Assembly (NCBI GenBank): GCA_020250175.1 | Contig: JADCEN010000029.1 | Location: 1-64,000, forward strand | Reading direction: 5' to 3' | Length of the DNA: 64,000 bases | From: Rhodobacter sp. | Lineage (GTDB): Bacteria; Pseudomonadota; Alphaproteobacteria; Rhodobacterales; Rhodobacteraceae | Shown: one piece after another, positions 47,782-56,564 of the stretch | How the letters are laid out: every line of letters begins with the position of its first letter | Numbering within the stretch: the first letter of the stretch is position 1 | Made by a program: the position numbers and the translations under genes | Notes under the pieces: model-generated | Database searches by the model: none | Seen by the model: the letters and a program-made list of their open reading frames with translations, nothing else | Told to the model about the DNA's origin: nothing

Positions 47782-49286
47782 TCGCCCCTTGGGAAGCGCT
47801 GGTTGGTTTCCAGCACGTTCAGGTCCATGTGGTTGCGCATGTAGCGCTCCGATGCCTTCTGCAGCGGCTGAAAGTCCCACGGGTAATAGGCGCCGTTGCG
47901 CAGCGCCTGATACACGATCAGGCGGCGGGCCTGGCTGGCGCGGACATCGGCATCGAAGCGGTCAAGGTCCCAAAGGGCGCGGGCTTCGTCCTTGAGTTCG
48001 GCCAGGGTGGCGGCGTGATCGGGCTGGTCTGCAAGGTTGTGCATCTCTTCCGGGTCTGCTTCCAGGTCGAACAGCAGGTCGGGGTCAAGCGGGCAGAGGA
48101 TCAGCTTCCAGCGGCCCTTGCGCAGGCCGATCATCGGGGCTTCGCTGGCTTCGGCGGCGTATTCCATCGGCACCGCCGCGCGCCCCCCTTGCCCAGCCGC
48201 CAACGGCAGCAGCGAGGTTCCGTCCGTCCAGGGACGGATGTCGTCCAGCGAAATCCCGGCAAGCTCACACAGCGTCGGGCTGACATCCAGTGTCGAGACG
48301 GGCTGGCTGATCCGGCACGGGGTCAGGCCGGGGGCGCAAATCATCAGCGGCACGCGGGCGGAGCCTTCGAAGAAGGTCATCTTGAACCACAGCCCGCGTT
48401 CGCCCAGCATGTCACCGTGATCCGAGACAAAGACGACAACCGCCTGTTGCCGCGTCGCCGCCAGCGCTGCCAGAACCTCGCCGATCCTGTTATCGACGTA
48501 AGATATGTTGGCGAAATAGGCGCGGCGCGACCGGGCCACCATGTCATCGGTCAGGGTGTAGCGGTGCCAGTCGCTGGCATTCAGGATACGGCGCGAATGG
48601 GGGTCCTGGCGGCCGAAGGGCATGGTTGGAACCCGCGGCATCAAGTGCGCGCAGTTTTCGTACAGGTCCCAGTACTTGCGGCGCGCGACATAGGGGTCGT
48701 GCGGGTGGGTGAAGCTGACGGTCATCATCCAGGGACGCGCGTCGGCACGCCGGGCGTAATCATAGACCTTCTGTGTCGCATGAAAGGCGACCTCGTCGTC
48801 ATATTCCAGCTGATTGGTGATCTCGGCCACACCGGCACCGGTGACCGAGCCCATGTTGTGATACCACCAGTCAATACGTTCGCCCGGACGGCGGTAATCG
48901 GGCGTCCAGCCGAAATCGGCGGGATAGATATCGGTGGTCAGACGTTCTTCAAAGCCGTGCATCTGGTCGGGGCCGACGAAATGCATCTTGCCGGACAGCG
49001 CAGTGCGGTAGCCGGCCCGGCGCAGGTGATGGGCAAAGGTGGGAATGTCGCTGCGAAACTCTGCCGCGTTGTCATAGACGCCGGTGCGCGACGGCAGTTG
49101 CCCGGACATGAAGGCGGCGCGGGCGGGCGCACAAAGCGGCGAGGCTGTATAGGCATTGGCAAAACGCACCGAGCGCGCCGCAAGCGCCCTGAGGTTTGGC
49201 ACATGCAGCCAGTCTGCCGGTCCGTCGGGAAAGAACGGGCCAGCCAGCTGATCGACCATGAAGACAAGGATGTTCGGCCCGGTCAC
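47778..49286 (-). CDS. betC: Choline-sulfatase
   Basis: The 502-residue type I sulfatase hydrolyses choline-O-sulfate to choline and sulfate. The formylglycine-modified cysteine is Cys52 in LCAPARAAFMSG (motif CxPxR). Metal-binding pieces are ILVFMVDQ at the start and VFVSDHGDMLGERG near residue 270. The C-terminal segment QPLQKASERYMRNHMDLN with the preceding RRLIVYQALRNGAYYPWDF is characteristic of choline sulfatases, which separates it from arylsulfatases. The start is GTG at 49286, overlapping the betI stop. The gene lies between betI and the PLP enzyme. Confidence 0.93.
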   Translation of the reverse strand: MTGPNILVFMVDQLAGPFFPDGPADWLHVPNLRALAARSVRFANAYTASPLCAPARAAFMSGQLPSRTGVYDNAAEFRSDIPTFAHHLRRAGYRTALSGKMHFVGPDQMHGFEERLTTDIYPADFGWTPDYRRPGERIDWWYHNMGSVTGAGVAEITNQLEYDDEVAFHATQKVYDYARRADARPWMMTVSFTHPHDPYVARRKYWDLYENCAHLMPRVPTMPFGRQDPHSRRILNASDWHRYTLTDDMVARSRRAYFANISYVDNRIGEVLAALAATRQQAVVVFVSDHGDMLGERGLWFKMTFFEGSARVPLMICAPGLTPCRISQPVSTLDVSPTLCELAGISLDDIRPWTDGTSLLPLAAGQGGRAAVPMEYAAEASEAPMIGLRKGRWKLILCPLDPDLLFDLEADPEEMHNLADQPDHAATLAELKDEARALWDLDRFDADVRASQARRLIVYQALRNGAYYPWDFQPLQKASERYMRNHMDLNVLETNQRFPRGE

Positions 49287-49870
49287 GCCCTGGCACCCCG
49301 CCCCAGTTCGGTGGCCAGGACACCCAGCACCGTTTCGACCGCGCCCGCGCGGTCGGTCTTGCCGCGCACAAGGACCTGCCGCAGATAGACGCCGTCGATC
49401 AGGGCGGCCAAGGTATCAGCGACCGCGGCCGCGCGCGGACCCACAAGGGGACGCAGCCCATGGCGCAGATTCGACCGCAGGCGGCGCTGATAGACATCCA
49501 GCAGATGCGCCGCCTCGGGCATGGTCTGGGCCATGACATAGAAATTGAGCCATGCGCCGATCACCTCGCGCCGGAAGTTCGCCGGGCTGAACGAGGCGCG
49601 CACCACCGCCTGCACCCGCGCCTCGGGCCCCTGCGCCACGGCCAGCGCGCCGCGCACCTCGGCCCCGTACAGGGTCAGGATGTGCCGCATCGCGGCCAGA
49701 AACATCGCCTCTTTCCCGCGAAAGTAATGATGCGCCAGCGCAGATGACATGCCGGCGCGCTTGGCAATCTGGCTGACCGTCACGTCAAGGCTGCCGGCGC
49801 GGCCGATCTCGTCAATCGTGGCGTTGACCAGCGCCGCCTTTCGGATAGGCTCCATTCCCAGCTTGGGCAT
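49283..49870 (-). CDS. betI: TetR-family repressor BetI
   Basis: The 195-residue regulator represses the bet genes until choline is present. The N-terminal helix-turn-helix region reads VTVSQIAKRAGMSSALAHHYFRGKEAMF near residues 32-57, with the family start RKAALVNATIDEIG. The C-terminal ligand-binding region carries GAWLNFYVMAQTMPEAAHLLDVYQRRL, typical of BetI. A 20-base palindrome lies between its start and the divergent choX start and is its likely operator. It is the first gene of the minus-strand bet operon. Confidence 0.92.
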   Translation of the reverse strand: MPKLGMEPIRKAALVNATIDEIGRAGSLDVTVSQIAKRAGMSSALAHHYFRGKEAMFLAAMRHILTLYGAEVRGALAVAQGPEARVQAVVRASFSPANFRREVIGAWLNFYVMAQTMPEAAHLLDVYQRRLRSNLRHGLRPLVGPRAAAVADTLAALIDGVYLRQVLVRGKTDRAGAVETVLGVLATELGRGARA

Positions 49871-49918
49871 CGGCGGAGTTCCTTGCAATAACGCTTGCCA
49901 TCCGCTGCTAGCTTGAAG

Positions 49919-49938
49919 TTAATTGACCCGTCAATCAA
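49919..49938. promoter_or_regulatory. Putative BetI operator
   Basis: An inverted repeat with arms TTAATTGAC (49919-49927) and GTCAATCAA (49930-49938), one mismatch, separated by CC. It lies midway in the 91-base gap between the divergent betI and choX starts, where a BetI dimer could repress both. The core ATTGAC-CC-GTCAAT is perfect and fits the TTGA/TCAA style of known BetI sites. Confidence 0.65.
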
Positions 49939-49961
49939 GAAAAAACAGGGAGACTGCCACC

Positions 49962-50891
49962 ATGACCACCTTCCGCAAAGCACTGCTTGCGACCGCGCTG
50001 GTGCTGACATCCGCACCCGCCTTTGCGACCTGCGACAAGGTCACGTTTTCCGACGTGGGCTGGACGGACATCACCGCCACCACCGCCGTGACGACGCTGA
50101 TCCTGGAAGCGCTGGGCTATGAGACCGACATCAAGGTTCTGTCCGTGCCGGTGACCTACACCGCGATGGCAGAAGGCGATATCGACGTGTTTCTGGGCAA
50201 CTGGATGCCGACGATGGAAGGCGACATCGCCCCCTACCGCGATGCGGGGACGGTGGACGTTGTGCGGACCAACCTGGAAGGGGCCAAGTATACGCTGGCC
50301 ACCAATGCCAAAGGCGCCGAACTGGGCATCAGGGATTTCGCCGATATTGCCGCGCAGGCAGAATCGCTTGACGGCAAGATCTATGGCATCGAGGCCGGCA
50401 ATGACGGCAACCGCCTGATCATGGACATGATCGCCAAGGATGCCTTCGGCCTGAAAGGCTTTGAAGTTGTCGAAAGCAGCGAACAGGGGATGCTGGCGCA
50501 GGTCGCCCGCGCGGATGAGCGTGGCGAGCCGGTGATCTTCCTGGGATGGGAGCCGCATCCGATGAACGCCAATTTCAAAATGTCCTACCTGACAGGGGGC
50601 GATGACTTTTTCGGCCCGAACCTGGGCGGGGCCACGGTGATGACGAACACCCGTGCCGGCTATGTCGCGGAATGCCCCAACACCGGCAAACTGCTGCAGA
50701 ACCTGTCCTTCACGCTGGCCATGGAAAACGAGATCATGGGCGCGATCCTGAATGACGGGGTTGATCCGGCTGCGGCGGCAAAGGCCTGGCTGCAGGCGAA
50801 TCCCGATGCGGTGACGCCGTGGCTGGAAGGCGTGACGACAAGGGACGGCGGCGATGCCGCCGCTGCCGTGGCCGCAGCGCTTGCCGGGTGA
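49962..50891 (+). CDS. choX: Choline-binding periplasmic protein ChoX
   Basis: The 309-residue binding protein delivers choline to the ChoWV transporter. A signal peptide ends at about AFATCDK (residue 24). Aromatic-rich segments that form the choline cage in ChoX proteins are visible: SDVGWTDITATT, FLGNWMPTMEGD, KYTLATN and IFLGWEPHPMN, each supplying a Trp or Tyr. The start is ATG 49962 behind CAGGGAGA. It is divergent from betI with the putative operator between. ChoW follows after a 614-base gap that carries element B. Confidence 0.94.
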   Translation: MTTFRKALLATALVLTSAPAFATCDKVTFSDVGWTDITATTAVTTLILEALGYETDIKVLSVPVTYTAMAEGDIDVFLGNWMPTMEGDIAPYRDAGTVDVVRTNLEGAKYTLATNAKGAELGIRDFADIAAQAESLDGKIYGIEAGNDGNRLIMDMIAKDAFGLKGFEVVESSEQGMLAQVARADERGEPVIFLGWEPHPMNANFKMSYLTGGDDFFGPNLGGATVMTNTRAGYVAECPNTGKLLQNLSFTLAMENEIMGAILNDGVDPAAAAKAWLQANPDAVTPWLEGVTTRDGGDAAAAVAAALAG

Positions 50892-50922
50892 TGAGGGCCA
50901 TGGCCGCGCAAATCCCGCCGCC

Positions 50923-50946
50923 CTGCCGCGATTCAGATTGCGGCAG
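50923..50946 (+). terminator. Hairpin after choX
   Basis: A 7-bp stem pairs CTGCCGC (50923-50929) with GCGGCAG (50940-50946), 32 bases after the choX stop and followed by AGTGGAATTTTG. It could attenuate read-through into choWV or protect the choX 3' end. A second small stem, GCCACA with TGTGGC, follows near 50962-50978. Confidence 0.45.
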
Positions 50947-51048
50947 AGTGGAATTTTGTAGGCCACATTGCCTGTGGCGGATCATCACGTACCCTGGGGT
51001 ACTGGGTGCCATGACGGCTGGGCGAACAAATGCACTGCTTTCGAACAC

Positions 51049-51336
51049 CGCGCCCGGACCGAAAAGGCCACGCTCCAGTGGAGCGTGGCCCGGTCCGTTG
51101 CCCGAAGGCGCAAGCCGCAGGGCAAGGGGGGTTGGGCTGGGGATACGGCTGGCAAATCAGGCCGCGCCTGCCTGGGCGGGCGCGGTAACGCGCCTGCCAG
51201 GGGGTGATGAGCGATCAGAAATCGTCCGGTGGACGATTTCCGCGAAGAACGCCGCGCCCGTGGCGCGGCCGGGTGGCAGGCGCGGCCGTCGGGGCAGTGC
51301 CCCGACTTGACGCGGGTCAAATCAGGCAAGAAGAAA
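51049..51336. repeat. Family II hairpin element, copy B inside the cho operon
   Basis: This copy lies between choX and choW. It has four perfect NGT-loop hairpins: 51066-51090 (11 bp, AGT), 51218-51240 (10 bp, GGT), 51251-51269 (8 bp, CGT) and 51288-51306 (8 bp, AGT). A compound stem TTGCCC/GGGCAA encloses an inner GGC-GCAA-GCC hairpin near 51098-51124. The nine-base word AAATCAGGC occurs twice, at 51154-51162 and 51319-51327. From about 51190 on it matches copy A nearly base for base. No gene is visible in the 614-base gap. Confidence 0.85.
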
Positions 51337-51455
51337 GGGAATCGCGCAATGCTGGCCTGCGCAAGGATTCATGGTCATGGTCTGGAACACGTGCCGGTCC
51401 TGCCCGTAACTCCAACAAAGGTTGCCGTTCCGCCCTGCTGACCACACTTTGCCGT

Positions 51456-51476
51456 TGCCCCGGACAATCCGGGGCA
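51456..51476 (+). other. Perfect hairpin upstream of choW
   Basis: A 9-bp stem (arm TGCCCCGGA at 51456-51464, matching arm at 51468-51476, loop CAA) sits 14 bases before the AAGGA ribosome site of choW. It has no T-run. It may be an mRNA structure that tunes choW translation or processing. Confidence 0.5.
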
Positions 51477-51505
51477 GCGGCCACAGTTGAAGGAATCTCT
51501 CCGGC

Positions 51506-52339
51506 ATGGATTGGCCGAACATTCCGAAAATCCCGGTCGGCGACACCGCCGAACTGGTGTTCGACTGGCTGAAATCCAATGCCCGCTGGTTTTTCGACGG
51601 CATGTCGGCGGTGATGGACTGGCTGATCGCCGGGGTGCTTTGGGCGCTGCAATCGCCGCCGCCGCTGGTCATAATTGCCCTGTTTGTGGCGCTCACCTGG
51701 GCGCTGCAGCGGTCCTGGAAGACCTGCCTTCTGGTCCTGCTCGGGTTCCTGTTCATCCTCAACCAGGGCTACTGGGAAGAAACCACCGAAAGCCTGGCCC
51801 TGGTCCTGTCGTCCTGCGTGGTCTGCATGGGGCTGGGCGTGCCTATCGGCATCTGGCTGGCACACCGGCCCCGCGCCTATCAGGCGGTCAGCCCGGTGCT
51901 GGACCTGATGCAAACGCTGCCGACCTTTGTCTACCTGATCCCCGCCATCATCTTCTTCGGCCTTGGCATGGTGCCGGGGCTGATTGCCACGGTGATCTTC
52001 GTGCTTCCCGCCCCGATCCGGCTGACCTGTCTTGGCGTGTCGGGCACGCCGACGACCCTGCTGGAAGCGGCGACAGCCTTTGGCGCCACGCCGTCGCAGC
52101 GGCTGTGGAAGGTGGAATTGCCTTTCGCCTTTCCGCAGATCATGGCCGGGCTGAACCAGACCATCATGCTGTCGCTGTCGATGGTGGTGATCGCGGCCTA
52201 TGTCGGTGCCGACGGGCTGGGCAAGCCCGTGGTGCAGGCGCTGAGCCGGGTCGATACCTCGCTTGGATTCGAATCGGGCTTCGTCATTGTCGTGGTCGCC
52301 ATCGTGCTGGACCGCATGCTGAGGCTGACCCGCAAATGA
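51506..52339 (+). CDS. choW: Choline ABC transporter permease ChoW
   Basis: The 277-residue inner-membrane protein has about six helices and the binding-protein-dependent permease domain. The EAA loop appears as EAATAFGATPSQRLWKVELPFAFPQI near residues 187-212, followed by IAAYVGADGLGKPV. It is related to ProW-type glycine-betaine permeases. A good AAGGA site precedes the ATG at 51506. Its stop overlaps choV by four bases (ATGA). Confidence 0.93.
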   Translation: MDWPNIPKIPVGDTAELVFDWLKSNARWFFDGMSAVMDWLIAGVLWALQSPPPLVIIALFVALTWALQRSWKTCLLVLLGFLFILNQGYWEETTESLALVLSSCVVCMGLGVPIGIWLAHRPRAYQAVSPVLDLMQTLPTFVYLIPAIIFFGLGMVPGLIATVIFVLPAPIRLTCLGVSGTPTTLLEAATAFGATPSQRLWKVELPFAFPQIMAGLNQTIMLSLSMVVIAAYVGADGLGKPVVQALSRVDTSLGFESGFVIVVVAIVLDRMLRLTRK

Positions 52340-53409
52340 CCGGCATGACCCCCGCCGTGGAATTCGACCGCGTGTCGATCGTGTTCGGCGACCGGCCCGA
52401 CATCGCGCTGCCGATGATGGACAAGGGCAAGAGCCGGGCCGAGGTGCAGGCAGCCTGCGGGCAGATCCTGGGCGTCCATGACTGTTCCCTGACGGTGGGC
52501 AAGGGCGAGATTCTGGTGCTGATGGGCCTGTCGGGATCGGGCAAATCGACCCTGCTGCGCGGGGTGAACGCGCTGAACCCCGTGGTGCGGGGCGAGGTGC
52601 GGGTGCGGGACGGCGATCATATGGTCAGCGTGACCGGGGCCGATCCCGCCACATTGCGCCGCCTGCGGCTGACCACGATCGCCATGGTGTTCCAGGCCTT
52701 CGGGTTGCTGCCCTGGCGGACAGTGCGGGAAAACGTGGGTCTGGGCCTTGAACTGGCCGGGCTCGCGCCAGAACAGCGGCGCGACCGTGTGGATGTGCAG
52801 CTCGCGCTGGTGAATCTGACGCAATCGGCCGACCGCAAGGTGGGCGAGCTTTCGGGCGGCATGCAGCAGCGCGTGGGTCTTGCCCGTGCCTTTGTCACCG
52901 AAGCCCCGATACTGCTGATGGACGAGCCGTTTTCGGCGCTGGACCCGCTGATCCGCACCCGGCTGCAGGATGAGTTGCTGGATTTGCAGGCCAAACTGAA
53001 GCGCACGATCATCTTCGTCAGCCACGACCTGGACGAGGCGTTCAAGCTGGGCAACCGCATCGCCCTGATGGATGGCGGGCGGATTGTGCAATGCGGCACC
53101 GCGCGCGAAATCATTGCCAGTCCGGCGTCAGAATATGTGCAGGAATTCGTGGCCCATATGAACCCGCTGGGGGTTCTGACCGCGTTGGATGTGATGCTTG
53201 CCGGACAGGCCGCCGATGCCGCCGCCACGGTTGCCGTCGCGCCATCGACCCCGGTGCGCGTGGTGATGGAACATCTGCGCGACGGGGCCGGGGCGGTTTC
53301 GGTTACCCAAAACGGTGCCGTCATCGGCACGATCCGCGCCGAAGGGCTGATGGGCCGGCTGCTGAACCCGCAAGGCCGGGACGGGCACCTCAGCGGCGCG
53401 CGCGGATAG
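52336..53409 (+). CDS. choV: Choline ABC transporter ATP-binding protein ChoV
   Basis: The 357-residue ATPase energises choline import. It carries the Walker A GLSGSGKST at 64-72, the signature LSGGMQQR, Walker B ILLMDEPFSALDP and the switch His in IFVSHDLDEA. The insert before Walker A (GKSRAEVQAACGQILGVHDC) and the extended C-terminal tail of about 100 residues are typical of ProV/ChoV-type ATPases. The final 20 bases overlap the 3' end of the convergent multidomain gene, so read-through transcripts would pair. Confidence 0.94.
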   Translation: MTGMTPAVEFDRVSIVFGDRPDIALPMMDKGKSRAEVQAACGQILGVHDCSLTVGKGEILVLMGLSGSGKSTLLRGVNALNPVVRGEVRVRDGDHMVSVTGADPATLRRLRLTTIAMVFQAFGLLPWRTVRENVGLGLELAGLAPEQRRDRVDVQLALVNLTQSADRKVGELSGGMQQRVGLARAFVTEAPILLMDEPFSALDPLIRTRLQDELLDLQAKLKRTIIFVSHDLDEAFKLGNRIALMDGGRIVQCGTAREIIASPASEYVQEFVAHMNPLGVLTALDVMLAGQAADAAATVAVAPSTPVRVVMEHLRDGAGAVSVTQNGAVIGTIRAEGLMGRLLNPQGRDGHLSGARG

Positions 53410-54601
53410 CAACCCTGTCCGCCGCGTAAAGCTCCAGCGCCCCGTCAGCCGCGATGTCAAACCGCGAGATGGTGGTAAGGCCGCCAAGAAAGGCCTGTTC
53501 CACCGCCATCTGATCCTCGGGGCAGGCCATCATCGTGCCTGCGGCCGCGCCAAAGCTCAGTCCTTCGCCGGTCAGGGTGAAGCCGCCGGCATAGCGGTTG
53601 CAGCCGCTGGTGCCAAAGACCTGGCCCGACGCGGGATCGAAGGTGATGTCAACCTGTGCCGTCGCGGGCAAGGCCGCACCATCCAGCGCCTCGACCGTCC
53701 AGAGCCCGGCGATCAGATCGCCGGACTGGCCGCCGCAGCCGGTCAGGGTGCGGCCCGCTTCGGTCAACGTGACAGAGACCGGAAACGGCATGCCCGACAT
53801 CGTGTCGCGGCACAGGCTTTGGTCCAGGGTGAACCGGAAGTCTTCGGAAACGACGAAACCGGCGCCCCCCAGGCGCGGGACGGCGGCGGGCAGCGGGCCT
53901 TCCACGCGCCGCGCCCCCATGTCGCCGTCATAGACAAAGCCGCCGTCGGCGACTGTCAGGACCCAGCCCGGTTCATTCCCGCGTGCGGTCAGCGGAAGAA
54001 GGGCCACAGGCAGGGCTGGCTGGCATTCGGGCAAATCCCGGCCGCGCAGGGTGACAAGGGCCCGGTTGCCCTTGGTCCACAGCAGGGTCTCCGGGGTCTT
54101 GCCGTCTGAATAGCGGGCACCCGATCCGGACGTTACCGTCATCAGATCAAAGGTTTCGGCCCCGGCCCGAAGGCGCGCTTCGGTACCGGCAAAGCTGAGA
54201 TCAACCGTTGTGCCGCCGCAGTCCATGCGGCTGGTGAAGCCAAGCGGTGCGAAGGGCTGCAGCGCCACCGGCCCCAGATCCAGCGCGCCCTCGCCACCGG
54301 GGATCGCGACCGGGGCAGACAGCCAGCCGGCCTGACCGCCGGTGAAGATGGCCCCCTGCAGGGTAAAATCGCCGGCATCGGGCGCAACAAGGGTGAAGGC
54401 CAGCGGCAACTCACGCCCGGCGGCTTCGATGCGCGCCTCGGCCACCACGGTTCCGCCGGGGCCGCGAAGCTCGACGACAAGCTGCGCATCCCCGGGCAGC
54501 GCGATCTGTTCGCTGTAGGTCATCTGCCCGGTGATATCGCGGGCCAGAGCCGAGGGGACAAACGCAAGAAGGGCCAGAACGGCGACAAGGCAGCGGGGCA
54601 T
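53390..54601 (-). CDS. Multidomain envelope protein (YbaY-MliC-COG3650-META)
   Basis: The 403-residue protein has a signal peptide (residues 1-21) and, by eye, four successive domains. A YbaY-like beta domain opens with [29 protein letters not shown] MliC-like lysozyme-inhibitor domain contains [20 protein letters not shown] and the MliC-type [18 protein letters not shown]3650-type stretch holds [10 protein letters not shown] and [17 protein letters not shown]/HslJ domain ends in [13 protein letters not shown] and [18 protein letters not shown]. It is periplasmic or outer-membrane associated. The combined architecture is unusual. Its gene overlaps the choV 3' end by 20 bases. Confidence 0.78.
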   Translation of the reverse strand: MPRCLVAVLALLAFVPSALARDITGQMTYSEQIALPGDAQLVVELRGPGGTVVAEARIEAAGRELPLAFTLVAPDAGDFTLQGAIFTGGQAGWLSAPVAIPGGEGALDLGPVALQPFAPLGFTSRMDCGGTTVDLSFAGTEARLRAGAETFDLMTVTSGSGARYSDGKTPETLLWTKGNRALVTLRGRDLPECQPALPVALLPLTARGNEPGWVLTVADGGFVYDGDMGARRVEGPLPAAVPRLGGAGFVVSEDFRFTLDQSLCRDTMSGMPFPVSVTLTEAGRTLTGCGGQSGDLIAGLWTVEALDGAALPATAQVDITFDPASGQVFGTSGCNRYAGGFTLTGEGLSFGAAAGTMMACPEDQMAVEQAFLGGLTTISRFDIAADGALELYAADRVAIRARR

Positions 54602-54731
54602 CACGATACTCCTGTACGGGTCCGGACCACTATGCAAAGGCGGCGTGGCGCGTCAAACCCGAAATTGCGACGGCACCTTTACCGCGCCTGCAAGCTGGCT
54701 ATGCTGGCCCCGCCGCCGCACGCGGCCGCGC

Positions 54732-54817
54732 GCCCGCGTGGTGGAACGGTAGACACAGGGGACTTAAAATCCCCAGGCCGAAGGGCCGTGACGGTTCGAA
54801 TCCGTCCGCGGGCACCA
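54732..54817 (+). tRNA. tRNA-Leu(UAA)
   Basis: The 86-base gene folds fully. The acceptor stem GCCCGCG pairs with CGCGGGC, with discriminator A at 54814 and an encoded CCA at 54815-54817. The anticodon loop CTTAAAA (54763-54769) gives anticodon TAA at 54765-54767, reading UUA and UUG leucine codons. The long variable arm marks a class II tRNA, and the T-loop TTCGAATCC is standard. Confidence 0.95.
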
Positions 54818-54911
54818 GCGCCGGGCATGGCGCTGCGCGGTCACGTCCTGGCCCTTTCCTTCAGCCCCGACTGCCCCTATACCCCCGCCCTTGAACGGAT
54901 GGAGCCACCGG

Positions 54912-55700
54912 ATGCAAGGCAGCGCGAACCTGAACCTGATGATCAAGGCCGCCCGCAAGGCGGGGCGCAGCCTGGTCAAGGACTTTCGCGAAGTTGAAAA
55001 CCTGCAGGTCCTGTCCAAGGGTCCGGGTGATTTCGTGACCAGGGCCGACCGCGAGGCCGAACGCATCATCAAGCAAGAGCTGATGACGGGCCGCCCGACC
55101 TATGGCTGGCTGGGCGAGGAAACCGGCGAGACCAAAGGCGCGGACCCGACGCGGCGCTGGATTGTCGATCCGCTGGACGGCACCACCAACTTCCTGCACG
55201 GCCTGCCCCACTGGGCCGTCTCCATCGGGCTGGAACACAAGGGTGAAATCGTGTCCGGCGTGATCCTTGATGCGGCCAAGGACGAGATGTTCGTGGCCGA
55301 AAAAGGGGCCGGTGCCTGGCTGAACGAAAGCCGCCTGCGGGTATCGGGGCGGCGCGCGATGGGCGATGCGGTCTTCGCCACCGGCATCCCCTTTGCCGGG
55401 CGCGGTGCCCTGCCCGCCACGCTGCAGGATCTGGCCCGGCTGTCGCCCGCCTGCGCCGGCGTGCGGCGCTGGGGGGCGGCGGCGCTGGACCTTGCCTATG
55501 TCGCGGCGGGCCGGTTCGATGGCTACTGGGAACGCGGCATCCAGCCCTGGGACATGGCGGCGGGCATCATTCTGGTGCGCGAGGCGGGCGGCTTTGTCAG
55601 CGGCATCCGCGAGGGGGACGATCCGGTGCAACACGGGTCGATCATCGCCGGAAACAGCGCGCTGTTCGAAGACTTCCGCACGGTGATCCGGGGCGAATGA
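54912..55700 (+). CDS. suhB: Inositol-1-monophosphatase family protein
   Basis: The 262-residue protein has the lithium-sensitive phosphatase motifs: GEETGET near 68-74 with the metal-binding glutamates, WIVDPLDGTTNF near 83-94 with metal-binding Asp86 and Asp89, and WDMAAG near 219. Length and the N-terminal ANLNLMIKAARKAG are those of SuhB. Family members dephosphorylate myo-inositol-1-phosphate, and SuhB also acts in rRNA transcription complexes. The start at ATG 54912 is preferred to the upstream TTG that would begin inside the tRNA spacer. Confidence 0.9.
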   Translation: MQGSANLNLMIKAARKAGRSLVKDFREVENLQVLSKGPGDFVTRADREAERIIKQELMTGRPTYGWLGEETGETKGADPTRRWIVDPLDGTTNFLHGLPHWAVSIGLEHKGEIVSGVILDAAKDEMFVAEKGAGAWLNESRLRVSGRRAMGDAVFATGIPFAGRGALPATLQDLARLSPACAGVRRWGAAALDLAYVAAGRFDGYWERGIQPWDMAAGIILVREAGGFVSGIREGDDPVQHGSIIAGNSALFEDFRTVIRGE

Positions 55701-55786
55701 TCAGCCGCTCCGGGCCGGGCGCTATTCCTGCCCCGGGTCCGGCGCGGTGCCGGCCGGGCTTGGCTTTCGCAGGGCCGGGGGCCTGA

Positions 55787-56533
55787 TCATTTCATGCGCC
55801 GAACGCTTGGAATCCTGGATCTTGCTACCGGATAGGTCGCCTCGGGGTGCGGCGGCCTGCCGTGCGTGCGGCTCCAGAAGGCAGGACCGCCCCGGACAAG
55901 CCACAGCGGAAAGGCCAGCACCAGACCGGCCACGAAACCGCCTGCATGGGCCCAATGCGCGACGCCGCCCTGGTCTGCCCGGATCATGACGCCACTGCCC
56001 ACCTGCAGCGCGAACCAGATGCCCAGCATGATCCAGGCGGGAATCGGAAAGACCCGGAAAAACACGATGAAAAAGAAGAACACATCGACGCGGGCCTTTG
56101 GAAACAGCAGCAGATAGGCCCCCATCACCCCGGCGATCGCCCCCGAGGCCCCAACCATCGGCACCTGCGAATAAGGGTCGGACGCGACCTGCAGGGCGGC
56201 GGCGGCAATTCCGCTCAGAAGGTAGAACAGCAGATAGGGCAGATGCCCCATCTCATCTTCCAGATTGTCCCCGAAAATCCACAGAAACAGCATGTTGCCC
56301 AGAAGGTGCATCCAGCCGCCATGCAGGAACATCGAGGTGACAAAGCCATGACTCTGGCCGCGCAGCGTAAAGTCAAAAGGGACCAGCCCCCAAAGCTGGT
56401 AGAACCTGTCCAGGGCACGGTCGGATGGCAGCGTGTACCAATAGGCCAGAAAGACCGCGATGTTCACCGCGATCAGCACATAAGTCACATAGGGCGTACG
56501 CCCCGAAGGGTTGTGGTCGCGGATCGGGAACAT
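55787..56533 (-). CDS. Rhomboid-family intramembrane serine protease
   Basis: The 248-residue membrane protein has six or seven helices. The catalytic Ser130 lies in GASGAIAG and the partner His196 in AHWAHAGGFVAG, the rhomboid dyad. The loop HGGWMHLLGN near 71-80 matches the conserved second-helix motif. It would cleave transmembrane substrates inside the membrane. The substrate is unknown. It starts 31 bases downstream of putA on the same strand and may be transcribed with it. Confidence 0.9.
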   Translation of the reverse strand: MFPIRDHNPSGRTPYVTYVLIAVNIAVFLAYWYTLPSDRALDRFYQLWGLVPFDFTLRGQSHGFVTSMFLHGGWMHLLGNMLFLWIFGDNLEDEMGHLPYLLFYLLSGIAAAALQVASDPYSQVPMVGASGAIAGVMGAYLLLFPKARVDVFFFFIVFFRVFPIPAWIMLGIWFALQVGSGVMIRADQGGVAHWAHAGGFVAGLVLAFPLWLVRGGPAFWSRTHGRPPHPEATYPVARSRIPSVRRMK

Positions 56534-56564
56534 GGGCGCAGGGTTTCCGATCCGCGTGGCGGCG

